Positions 1-6,506 of a stretch of DNA of 14,815 nucleotides are shown here, piece after piece. The translations under genes and the position numbers were made by a program. The notes under the pieces are model-generated. The model saw nothing but the letters and a program-made list of their open reading frames with translations. It was not told where the DNA came from and did no database searches. Origin of the DNA: Planctomycetota bacterium (GTDB lineage: Bacteria > Planctomycetota > Planctomycetia > Gemmatales > Gemmataceae); assembly GCA_018970845.1 (NCBI GenBank), contig JAGWVO010000047.1, positions 1-14,815 of the forward strand, read 5' to 3'. The stretch's first letter is position 1; the number at the start of each line of letters is the position of its first letter.

Positions 1-50
1 TTGGATGGCAACGCTGATAAAACAAAAAATGCGGATGGTAATTATAACGA

Positions 51-148
51 AGAGCCCCGAACGGAGGTGCGAAGCGCCGGAGTGAGCGGGGCTGTCCTAA
101 TGCACCCCACTCACTCCGCCTTCGGCTCCGTTCGGGGCTCTTTTTATT
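51..148 (+). terminator. Long palindromic hairpin with T-tract
   Basis: A perfect 16-bp outer inverted repeat (51-66 with 126-141) encloses a second, nearly perfect inverted repeat (about 68-92 with 105-124), leaving a loop of about 12 nt. The right arm runs into TTTTTATTT, so on the plus strand it looks like an intrinsic terminator for a gene left of the window. On the minus strand it lies just past the end of the glycerol dehydrogenase gene and could terminate that operon too, though the following bases are less U-rich. The stem of roughly 37-40 bp is far longer than a terminator needs, so it may be a dispersed palindromic element reused as a terminator. No convincing gene is seen in 1-162. 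Confidence 0.6.
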
Positions 149-162
149 TCATTGCATACTTC

Positions 163-1269
163 TCACAGCCGGCTTTTCCAGGCCCGGCCGATGGCGTCGG
201 CGGCTCGAATCGCGTCCGACACCATTACGGCCGTCACCTCGAATGGCTCGTTGTGGATCGTCTCCTCCCTGGCGGTGGCCCGCTGGGCGATCAACCCGAG
301 TTCGGCCTGAGTGACTCCGGCCAGGCCGATTTCCGCCAAGGTCACCGGCAAGCCGACGGCCGTGGCGAATCCAAGCACCCTTTCCACGACGGAACGAGCC
401 TGCCCTTCCATGACCAATTGGCACAGCAGGCCGAAGGCGACCTTTTCCCCATGGAGAAAGTCGCGCGTTCCTCGCGCCGTTGTCAGCCCGTTGTGGATGG
501 CATGGGCGGCAGCCAGGCCCGATGATTCAAACCCGATGCCCGAAAGAAGGGTGTTGGCCTCCACAAGCCTCTCAAGCGCGGGAGTCACCACCTTGGCTTT
601 CACGGCCTCCAGGGCATCGGCGCCATCCTCGAGCAGGGTGCGGTAGCATGCCTCGGCCAAGGTGAGGGCGGTTTGGGTGGAAAGTCCGCCGCGCATGTTC
701 CTGACCCGGCCGTCGGCGCAGGTCTTGGCCTCGAACCATGTGGCCAGGGCGTCGCCCATGCCGGCCACCAGCAACCGGGGCGGCCCCTGGGCGATGACGC
801 GGGTATCCACCAGCACCAGGTCGGGATTCCGCCTGTAGATCCGGAACAACTCGACAACCCCGGCCTCTGAGTAGATCACCGAGAGAGCGCTGCAAGGCGC
901 GTCGCTGGAAGCCACGGTGGGACAGCAGACCACCGGAAGCCTGAGATCAGCCGCCGCCGCGCGTGCCGCGTCAAGGACTTTCCCTCCGCCGGAACCCACG
1001 ATCACCCCGGCCTTGCACGCTGTGGCGCGGTCCTTGATCCGCGCGATTTCCGCCAGGGTGCATTCCCCTCCGAACGGGTGAACCTCATGGGTGAAGCCAG
1101 CATCGCCGAATGAAGCCTTCCAGACCTGCGAAAGCATGCGGGCGGGAGAACGACCGGCCACGACAAGGGCCGGCCCTTCAAGGCCCAGCGTCGCCATCTC
1201 CTCACCAAGCCGCGCCGTGGCATCCTGCCCTTGGGTGTACCGGCTTGGGGAGCAGAAAACCGAGAGCAT
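163..1269 (-). CDS. gldA: Glycerol dehydrogenase-like (iron-type alcohol dehydrogenase family)
   Basis: This 368-residue protein matches the GldA family over its full length. Such enzymes oxidise glycerol to dihydroxyacetone with NAD+ in the cytosol, using one Zn or Fe ion. The dinucleotide-binding GSGGGK motif is at 92-97, followed by the family signature CPTVASSDAPCSALSVIY (about 116-133). Expected metal ligands are Asp173 (in GDALATWFEA), His256 (in AAAHAIHNGL) and His273 (in LHGEKVAFG). The ATG at 1269 was chosen because a GGAGG site (1277-1281) sits 7 nt upstream and the N-terminus then aligns with the family; an upstream extension in this frame would overlap fusA. It starts 25 nt after fusA ends, so it is probably the last gene of the str operon. 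The exact polyol substrate is not certain. Confidence 0.9.
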   Translation of the reverse strand: MLSVFCSPSRYTQGQDATARLGEEMATLGLEGPALVVAGRSPARMLSQVWKASFGDAGFTHEVHPFGGECTLAEIARIKDRATACKAGVIVGSGGGKVLDAARAAAADLRLPVVCCPTVASSDAPCSALSVIYSEAGVVELFRIYRRNPDLVLVDTRVIAQGPPRLLVAGMGDALATWFEAKTCADGRVRNMRGGLSTQTALTLAEACYRTLLEDGADALEAVKAKVVTPALERLVEANTLLSGIGFESSGLAAAHAIHNGLTTARGTRDFLHGEKVAFGLLCQLVMEGQARSVVERVLGFATAVGLPVTLAEIGLAGVTQAELGLIAQRATAREETIHNEPFEVTAVMVSDAIRAADAIGRAWKSRL

Positions 1270-1276
1270 GGCGAAT

Positions 1277-1281
1277 CCTCC
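1277..1281 (-). promoter_or_regulatory. Ribosome binding site deciding the gldA start
   Basis: GGAGG on the minus strand, 7 nt before the ATG at 1269 and inside the 25-nt gap after the fusA stop codon. It supports the short start over the long upstream open frame. Confidence 0.7.
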
Positions 1282-1294
1282 GCGGCAAGGCGGC

Positions 1295-3496
1295 CTAGAA
1301 CTCGGGGTTGAGCATCTTCTGGAGCACATCCTCGGGAGCGGGGGCGTAGGCGTAAGGCTCCATGGTGCTGCTGGCCCTGCCCTTGGATAGGCTGCGGATC
1401 TTGTCGGCGTAGTCGAAAAGGCGGGCCATCGGAACGAGCGCCTCGACGACGCGAAGCTTGCCCCGGATGATGATGTCGCGGATCTCGGCATGGCGGGAAT
1501 TGAGGTCCCCGGTGATCGGCCCGAGGTATTCCTCCGGCGTCGAGACCTCCACCTTCATCACCGGTTCCAGCAAAAGGATGTTCGATCGCAGGGCCTTGGC
1601 CACGGCGTCGGCCGCCGCCACACCGAAGGCGACATCCGTCGAGGTTTCCTGGTCGTGGTCGCCCTTGAGAAGCGTGGCTGAAACGCCCATCACGGGGTAT
1701 CCCAGTTCGCCCGATTGCAGGGCCGAACGCAGTCCTTCCACGGCGGCCGCCTCGAACGCCTCGGGAAGCACATCGGGCTTGAGGGTCGAGCGGACGCGCA
1801 CCAATTCGGGGCCCGTCACGGCCTTGGCCTGCTGCTTGCCACCCTTGACCTTCTTGGCCGTTTCCGGCTCCGCTTCAGGGGCGGAGGCGGCTTCGCGGGA
1901 ATACTCGCCCAGCGGGATCGGCTCGAAAGCCACCTTCACCTTGCCGAATATCTGCCCTCCCCCGACAACCCTCTGGCACTCCCCTTCCACCTCCCTGGGT
2001 TCCCTCAGGGTCTCCCGGTAGCTGACGCGCGGCTTGCCGACCCTGATCCGGAGATTGAAGTCGCGCTCCATGCGGTGGCGCTTGATCTCCAGGTGCAGCG
2101 TGCCCATGCCGGACATCAGGGTCTGGCCCGTTTCGGGATCGGCCTTCACATTGAATGTGGGATCTTCCCGGCGGAGGATCTCGAGCACATCGGCCAGCTT
2201 CTGCTTGTCGCCGCCCGACTCGGGCTCAACCGACTGGCTCACCACCGACTCGGCGAACCGGATCCGTTCGAGCACGATGGGATGGGCGGTGTCGCACAGC
2301 GTGTCGCCCGTCACGGCCTCCTTGAGGCCGATGACGGCGACGATGTCGCCGGCCTGGGCTTCCTCGAGCTCGTCGCGACGCGAGGGATCGGCCTCCGTGT
2401 GATAGATCTTGGTCACGAGTTCCTTGGTGTCCCGCGTGGCGTTGAGCGCGCGGGTCCCCGACTTCAAGACCCCCGAATACACCCTGACGAACGCGAGTTC
2501 GCCGTGGGAATCGGCCACGATCTTGAAGATGAGTCCGGCGAACGGCTCCTTCGGGTCTGTCTTCCGGGTCTCCTCGCGGTCCTTCCTCTTGGGGCTGGTT
2601 CCCGTCACCGCCGGGCGGTCGAGCGGGCAGGGAAGGTAGGAGATCACCGCGTCGAGCAGCAGTTGGATGCCGATGTGCTCGCGGCCCGATCCGCAGAGCA
2701 CCGGTTGCAGCCTGCGGGCCAGCGTCGCCCGCCTCAGCATCAGGCGCACCTTGGCGGGATCAGGTTCTCCTCCCTCGAGGATCGTCGAGGTGATCAAATC
2801 CTCGGGATCCTCCTCGGTGAGGATGTCGAAGAGCGCGGCGCGCCGGGAGGCGACCTCGCCCGCCATCGCCTCGGGAACCGGCTCGTGGATGACCGTCTTG
2901 CCGAAGTCCTTGGGGTTGAACCTGACCAGCTTCTGGTCGATCAGGTCGATCACGGCCTCGAACGGATGGCTGGAATCGCTGGCGCCGCCGGCGCCGACGG
3001 GGATCACCACCGGCACGGGGCGCCCCTCAAGCCTTTCCCGTATCTCGCCCACGGCGTTGTCGAAATTGGCCCCGACGACATCCATCTTGTTGATGAAGGC
3101 CATCCGGGGAACCTGGTACCGGTCGGCCTGCCGCCAGACCGTTTCCGACTGGGCCTCCACCCCCTTCTGGGCGTCGAACACCACGACGCACCCGTCGAGC
3201 ACGCGCAGGCTCCTCTCGACCTCGGCGGTGAAGTCGACATGCCCGGGAGTGTCGATGAGGTTGATGATGCAATCCTTCCACCGGAGCGGGATGCAGGCGG
3301 AATAGATCGTGATCCCGCGTTCCTGCTCCTCCTGGTCGTAGTCGGTCGTGGTGTTGCCGCTGTCGACCGCGCCAAGGCGATGGATGGCGCCGGAGTAATA
3401 GAGGATGTGTTCGGTGGTCGTTGTCTTGCCCGCGTCGATATGAGCGATGATGCCCAGGTTGCGGACCTTGCGGAGGTCGAGGGAGGACTTGGCCAT
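1295..3496 (-). CDS. fusA: Translation elongation factor G (divergent domain IV)
   Basis: The 733-residue GTPase drives ribosomal translocation or, in some paralogues, ribosome recycling. Visible G motifs are AHIDAGKT (18-25), ERGITI (59-64), DTPGH with the catalytic His (82-86) and NKMD (136-139); the G5 region reads CGSGRE rather than the usual CGSAFK. Domain III has GMGTLHLEI (463-470). Domain IV is unusual: the loop normally read as GGRGQYGHV is GGGQIFGKV (512-520), and a Lys/Ala/Glu-rich insertion of roughly 25 residues lies at about 533-560. Domain V ends with the conserved RSLSKGRAS stretch (701-709). The start has GGAG about 9 nt upstream. It follows rpsG across a 92-nt gap holding a terminator-like hairpin. 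The divergence suggests a planctomycete-type EF-G (spdEFG-like), but subgroup assignment needs a tree. Confidence 0.95.
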   Translation of the reverse strand: MAKSSLDLRKVRNLGIIAHIDAGKTTTTEHILYYSGAIHRLGAVDSGNTTTDYDQEEQERGITIYSACIPLRWKDCIINLIDTPGHVDFTAEVERSLRVLDGCVVVFDAQKGVEAQSETVWRQADRYQVPRMAFINKMDVVGANFDNAVGEIRERLEGRPVPVVIPVGAGGASDSSHPFEAVIDLIDQKLVRFNPKDFGKTVIHEPVPEAMAGEVASRRAALFDILTEEDPEDLITSTILEGGEPDPAKVRLMLRRATLARRLQPVLCGSGREHIGIQLLLDAVISYLPCPLDRPAVTGTSPKRKDREETRKTDPKEPFAGLIFKIVADSHGELAFVRVYSGVLKSGTRALNATRDTKELVTKIYHTEADPSRRDELEEAQAGDIVAVIGLKEAVTGDTLCDTAHPIVLERIRFAESVVSQSVEPESGGDKQKLADVLEILRREDPTFNVKADPETGQTLMSGMGTLHLEIKRHRMERDFNLRIRVGKPRVSYRETLREPREVEGECQRVVGGGQIFGKVKVAFEPIPLGEYSREAASAPEAEPETAKKVKGGKQQAKAVTGPELVRVRSTLKPDVLPEAFEAAAVEGLRSALQSGELGYPVMGVSATLLKGDHDQETSTDVAFGVAAADAVAKALRSNILLLEPVMKVEVSTPEEYLGPITGDLNSRHAEIRDIIIRGKLRVVEALVPMARLFDYADKIRSLSKGRASSTMEPYAYAPAPEDVLQKMLNPEF

Positions 3497-3521
3497 GGCC
3501 AGGCTCCGTAGCCTTGTGTGG

Positions 3522-3567
3522 AAACAAAATCAGCCGGCTTTGCCCGCGCTCGCGGGAAAGGCCGGCT
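3522..3567 (-). terminator. Terminator-like hairpin between rpsG and fusA
   Basis: On the minus strand, a 7-bp outer stem (AGCCGGC/GCCGGCT, 3532-3538 with 3561-3567) encloses a TTT/AAA and CCCGC/GCGGG stem. It is followed at once by GATTTTGTTT (3522-3531). This is the layout of an intrinsic terminator, yet it lies inside an apparent operon, 22 nt after the rpsG stop codon. No good promoter is visible in the short stretch before fusA, so partial read-through (attenuation) is likelier than full termination. An RNA 3'-end or stability element is the alternative. Confidence 0.55.
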
Positions 3568-3588
3568 GGGCCGCGATCGGGGGCGGCG

Positions 3589-4059
3589 TCACCAGGCGAA
3601 GTGGCTGAACGCCTTGTTGGCCTCGGCCATCTTGATCGTCTGTTCGCGCTTGGCCACGGCCTCGCCCTCGCGGCGGAAGGCGGCCATAAGCTCCTCGGCG
3701 AGGCGGATGAACATCGGCCGGCCGCTCTTACCCCGGCAGGCGGCGATGATCCAGCGGATCGAAAGGCTCTGCTGGCGAACCTTGTTCACCTGCATCGGAA
3801 CCTGATAGTTGGCACCGCCGACTCGCTTGCTGCGAACTTCCACCGCGGGCTTCACATTCTCGATGGCCACGGTGAAGACCTCAAGCGGGTCGATCCCGGG
3901 CATGCGGTTCTCGATCATGTCCATCGCGTTATAGAAAATGCGGGTGGCGGTCGCCTTCTTGCCGTCGTTCATCAGGCAGTTGACGAACTTGCTGACCAGC
4001 TTGCTGCCGAACCGTGGGTCGGGCATCAATTTGTCGGCGCTGGCGGTTCTCTTGCTCAT
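3589..4059 (-). CDS. rpsG: 30S ribosomal protein S7
   Basis: The 156-residue protein is a normal-length bacterial S7, which binds the 3' major domain of 16S rRNA, nucleates assembly of the 30S head and lines the E site. Recognisable stretches are PDPRFGSKLVSKFVNCLMNDGKK near the N-terminus, the central EVRSKRVGGANYQVP beta-hairpin region, the SLSIRWIIAACRGK helix and the EANKAFSHFAW C-terminus. It lies 37 nt downstream of rpsL and 92 nt upstream of fusA, the standard str operon order. The Shine-Dalgarno signal is weak (a GGAG about 14 nt upstream), consistent with coupling to rpsL translation. In E. coli S7 represses its own operon; no such control site could be identified here. Confidence 0.97.
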   Translation of the reverse strand: MSKRTASADKLMPDPRFGSKLVSKFVNCLMNDGKKATATRIFYNAMDMIENRMPGIDPLEVFTVAIENVKPAVEVRSKRVGGANYQVPMQVNKVRQQSLSIRWIIAACRGKSGRPMFIRLAEELMAAFRREGEAVAKREQTIKMAEANKAFSHFAW

Positions 4060-4096
4060 GGGGTCTCACTCGCTCCGATTGTGCTTGTGCCGCGGC

Positions 4097-4474
4097 TTAC
4101 TTGCCCTTCTCACGCTTGGCGCCATACTTCGACCGGGCTTGCTTGCGGTCTTGGACCGCCTGGCTGTCGAGCGCGCCGCGGACGATGTGGTAGCGCACGC
4201 CGGGAAGGTCGCGCACGCGGCCGCCGCGCACGAGCACGATGCTGTGCTCCTGGAGATTGTGGCCTTCGCCGGGAATGTAGGCGGTGACCTCAATGCCGTT
4301 GGTGAGCCTCACGCGGGCGATTTTCCGGATGGCCGAGTTCGGCTTCTTCGGGGTCATCGTCTTGACCTGGGTGCAAACACCCTTCTTCTGGGGGCATCCC
4401 AGAAGGGCCGGGTGCTTGGGCTTGCTGCGCTGGACCACGCGGGGCTTGCGCACGAGCTGATTGATCGTCGGCAT
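4097..4474 (-). CDS. rpsL: 30S ribosomal protein S12, with Arg at position 88
   Basis: The 125-residue protein is a typical S12, which lines the decoding centre and takes part in tRNA selection. The signature TPKKPNSAIRK (41-51) is present with Lys43 intact, as is the Asp89 that RimO methylthiolates in many bacteria. The loop usually written GGRVKDLPGVRYH reads GGRVRDLPGVRYH. Numbering is collinear with E. coli, so the change is exactly Lys88 to Arg (CGC codon), a substitution known to confer streptomycin resistance in E. coli and Mycobacterium. The start at 4474 has an AGGTGA Shine-Dalgarno about 9 nt upstream. It is the first gene of the operon and diverges from the membrane protein gene starting near 4558; the 83-bp spacer must hold the promoters, but none is clear. 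Confidence 0.97.
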   Translation of the reverse strand: MPTINQLVRKPRVVQRSKPKHPALLGCPQKKGVCTQVKTMTPKKPNSAIRKIARVRLTNGIEVTAYIPGEGHNLQEHSIVLVRGGRVRDLPGVRYHIVRGALDSQAVQDRKQARSKYGAKREKGK

Positions 4475-4557
4475 GATGCCAGGTCACCTGAATCCGTGGG
4501 AGTTCCGAGGAAGCCCGCATTGCCGGCTTCGCAAGCCACTATGTTAACCGTGGACCC

Positions 4558-6153
4558 ATGGGGGGTCAAGTTGGGGGAACGGTCTCCACGAGGTGTGCCG
4601 TGCCTGGAATGTTCGCCCTGGCGGGTTTGCTGGCCGCGGCGGCCTTGTGCGCCGCCCTGTTGTCGGCCGGATGGTGCCTTTGGAGGCATTTCACTTACCT
4701 GGGCCGCCCGGAATACCAATGGGCGCTCGCCGCCCTGGCGCATGAGAAGCAGCTGCAAAGCCGTCGCAGCGCCTCGCATGCGGAACTGGCCCTCGCCGCA
4801 TCCATCATGGCCGCCAAAACGGGAAACGCCTGGGCCACCGCCGCCGCCAAGGCCTGGGATCTGGTGGCAGTCGAGGAACTTTCGCGTGAGGACAACATCG
4901 GCCCCGCCACCGTGGAGATGCTGCGCGGCGCCGGAATGAGGAAGGCCAGGGATGTCGAGGGCCATTGGCAGCTGCAATCTATCCCAGGAATCGGGCCCGC
5001 GCGCGCCGGACACCTCCGCCTCGCGGTGGTCCGCTGCAAGGCCAAGGCCATCTCCGGCCTGCTTGGCGCCAGCTCGGGCCCCGGACTCGAGGCGCGACGC
5101 CAGGAGGAAGGTTTGCGGGCCCAATACGAGGCCTTGGCCGAGAATGCCGACACGACCGCCACCGACAAGGACATCGCCCGCCTGCTTCCGGTATTCGCGC
5201 TGGCCCGCTGGTACTGGTGGAGGGTGATGCTTTCAACGGGGTCTCCCCCCATCCTGCCCCAGGGCCTCGTTGAGTTTCGTCCGGACGCCTCCCGTCCCGG
5301 CCGGCCTTCAATCCCCGCCCCGGCGCCGGCACGGCCATCGCCGCCATCCCCCGCCCTGCCGATACCCGCCCCTGTTCCGCCCCAGCCTTCGGAAGTGAGG
5401 GTGTCGCTTCCCAAGGCCGCGCCCGTCCCCGCGCCGGCCCCCGTTCCAAAGGCGGAACCGGCCATCAGGCCATCGCCACCATCCGCCGATGAGGTTTTTG
5501 AGATCACCGCGCGCCTGGTGGCGACAGCGGGCTTTGCCGACGGCCGGTTTGTCGAAAGCGAGAAACAGGAGGCCGTGGCCCAACTCAAGGCGCTGTTCGG
5601 TTCCCTGCCCCGGATCGCCGCGCGGATCGATCCATGGGTGGAGTCGGCCGAACGGGAATCGCTCGACGACCTGTGGATGGACATCGAACGGTTGGACATG
5701 GAACAAAGGCGCTCCGCCTACCGCGCCTGCTGCCGGGTGATGGACGCCGCCGGAACCCGCAATGCCCGCGAGGTGCAGTTCCTGCAAGACCTGCAACGCG
5801 GCCTCGGACTGGCGGCCGCTCCGGCCCAGGCGCGGGCCGAACCGGTCGAACCAGCGACGATGGATGTCGAAGCGGCGCGGACCATGCTGGAAATCGATCC
5901 GTTGTCATCCATCGATATTGATCTGGTAAGGCGCCAAAACCGGCTTCTGCTCGAGAGGATCGAAGCCGTCAGGCCGGGAACGCTCGGACCCCAGATCGAG
6001 GCGTTGCTGAAAACCCGCCGCGAGCTTGTCTCCAAGGCCGCGACACGACTCGCCGAATCGCTGGGACAGCCCCTCGAGGCTCCCGCGGCCCGGGAAGCCG
6101 CTTCACCGGATCCCCGCCACAATCCCGACCTGGACGCGGCGCTGGGCCTGTGA
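4558..6153 (+). CDS. Membrane-anchored helix-hairpin-helix / TerB-like domain protein
   Basis: Hypothetical protein of 531 residues with a readable architecture. A hydrophobic segment at about 19-41 is probably a signal anchor. Two helix-hairpin-helix motifs follow: NIGPATVEMLRGAGM (113-127) and IPGIGPARAGHLRLA (142-156). A Pro/Ala-rich linker spans about 242-310. At about 314-418 is a TerB-like helical domain with paired acidic motifs (FADGRFVESEKQ and MDAAGTRNAREVQF). The tail at about 437-503 (RTMLEIDPLSSIDIDLVRRQ onward) resembles a J-domain without HPD. TM, TerB and J segments in that order recall the cochaperone DjlA. HhH motifs usually bind DNA non-specifically; the function here is unknown. 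The first ATG lacks a Shine-Dalgarno. Alternatives are GTG 4600 (AGG 6 nt upstream) and ATG 4609, which puts the anchor at the very N-terminus. Confidence 0.85.
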   Translation: MGGQVGGTVSTRCAVPGMFALAGLLAAAALCAALLSAGWCLWRHFTYLGRPEYQWALAALAHEKQLQSRRSASHAELALAASIMAAKTGNAWATAAAKAWDLVAVEELSREDNIGPATVEMLRGAGMRKARDVEGHWQLQSIPGIGPARAGHLRLAVVRCKAKAISGLLGASSGPGLEARRQEEGLRAQYEALAENADTTATDKDIARLLPVFALARWYWWRVMLSTGSPPILPQGLVEFRPDASRPGRPSIPAPAPARPSPPSPALPIPAPVPPQPSEVRVSLPKAAPVPAPAPVPKAEPAIRPSPPSADEVFEITARLVATAGFADGRFVESEKQEAVAQLKALFGSLPRIAARIDPWVESAERESLDDLWMDIERLDMEQRRSAYRACCRVMDAAGTRNAREVQFLQDLQRGLGLAAAPAQARAEPVEPATMDVEAARTMLEIDPLSSIDIDLVRRQNRLLLERIEAVRPGTLGPQIEALLKTRRELVSKAATRLAESLGQPLEAPAAREAASPDPRHNPDLDAALGL

Positions 6154-6163
6154 GTGATGCCGC

Positions 6164-6427
6164 CTAGTCGTCCACCACATCATCCAGCGACGACATGGCC
6201 ACGATTTCCCCGCGAAACAGGATCAGCTTGCGCCGGTTCCGCTTGATCCCCGTCGACTTGCTGGCGGCGACATAATTTTCCCTGGATGTGTCCGTGTCGC
6301 GAAGGTCGTGAAGGTCGGCGTTTTTCAGCTCGAGATAATCGGCATGGATGCCCGTCAGGGTTCCCAGGCAGACATACTCGCTTCGGAGGTCGATCACAAC
6401 CTTCTGGCCCACGAGCGATTCCATCAT
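6164..6427 (-). CDS. Small Sm-like (LSm) fold protein
   Basis: The 87-residue protein has features of an Sm fold. The N-terminal half (VGQKVVIDL, GTLTGI 22-27, then D30, L34 and N36) follows the Sm1 pattern of alternating hydrophobics with a central Gly. The segment ILFRGEIVAMSS (69-80) resembles Sm2, with the Arg-Gly that forms the RNA-base pocket in LSm proteins. A charged insert (about 40-66) separates them, and the tail is acidic (DDVVDD). A role in RNA binding is inferred only. It starts with tandem ATGs and an AAGGGG site 7 nt upstream. It diverges from an RNase D gene, with a spacer of about 80 bp, and converges on the TerB-like gene, the stop codons being 10 nt apart. I associate this family with planctomycetes but know of no described function. 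Confidence 0.8.
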   Translation of the reverse strand: MMESLVGQKVVIDLRSEYVCLGTLTGIHADYLELKNADLHDLRDTDTSRENYVAASKSTGIKRNRRKLILFRGEIVAMSSLDDVVDD

Positions 6428-6506
6428 GCCGGTGCCCCTTGCGCCTCATTGCCCAGCCAGTAGTCTGCAGGGGATCCATTTCCGCGCCAAGGCTCCCGAG
6501 ACCACC

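Noticed and set aside
1270..1491. N-terminal extension of the glycerol dehydrogenase frame
   Set aside because: It overlaps the end of fusA, and its Ser/Pro/Arg-rich residues do not align with GldA; a good Shine-Dalgarno supports ATG 1269.
1295..3496. A TetM/TetO-type ribosomal protection protein
   Set aside because: The gene lies in the str operon and keeps EF-G features in domains III and V; its divergence fits an EF-G paralogue better.
1715..3511. A 598-codon open frame on the plus strand opposite fusA
   Set aside because: It mirrors fusA codons in high-G+C DNA; its Arg/Gly/His/Leu-rich composition matches no family, and fusA is certain.
4475..4557. Promoter boxes in the rpsL/TerB-like gene spacer
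   Set aside because: TATGTT (4540-4545) and TTAACA-like hexamers occur, but none pairs with a partner at proper spacing, so no promoter was called.
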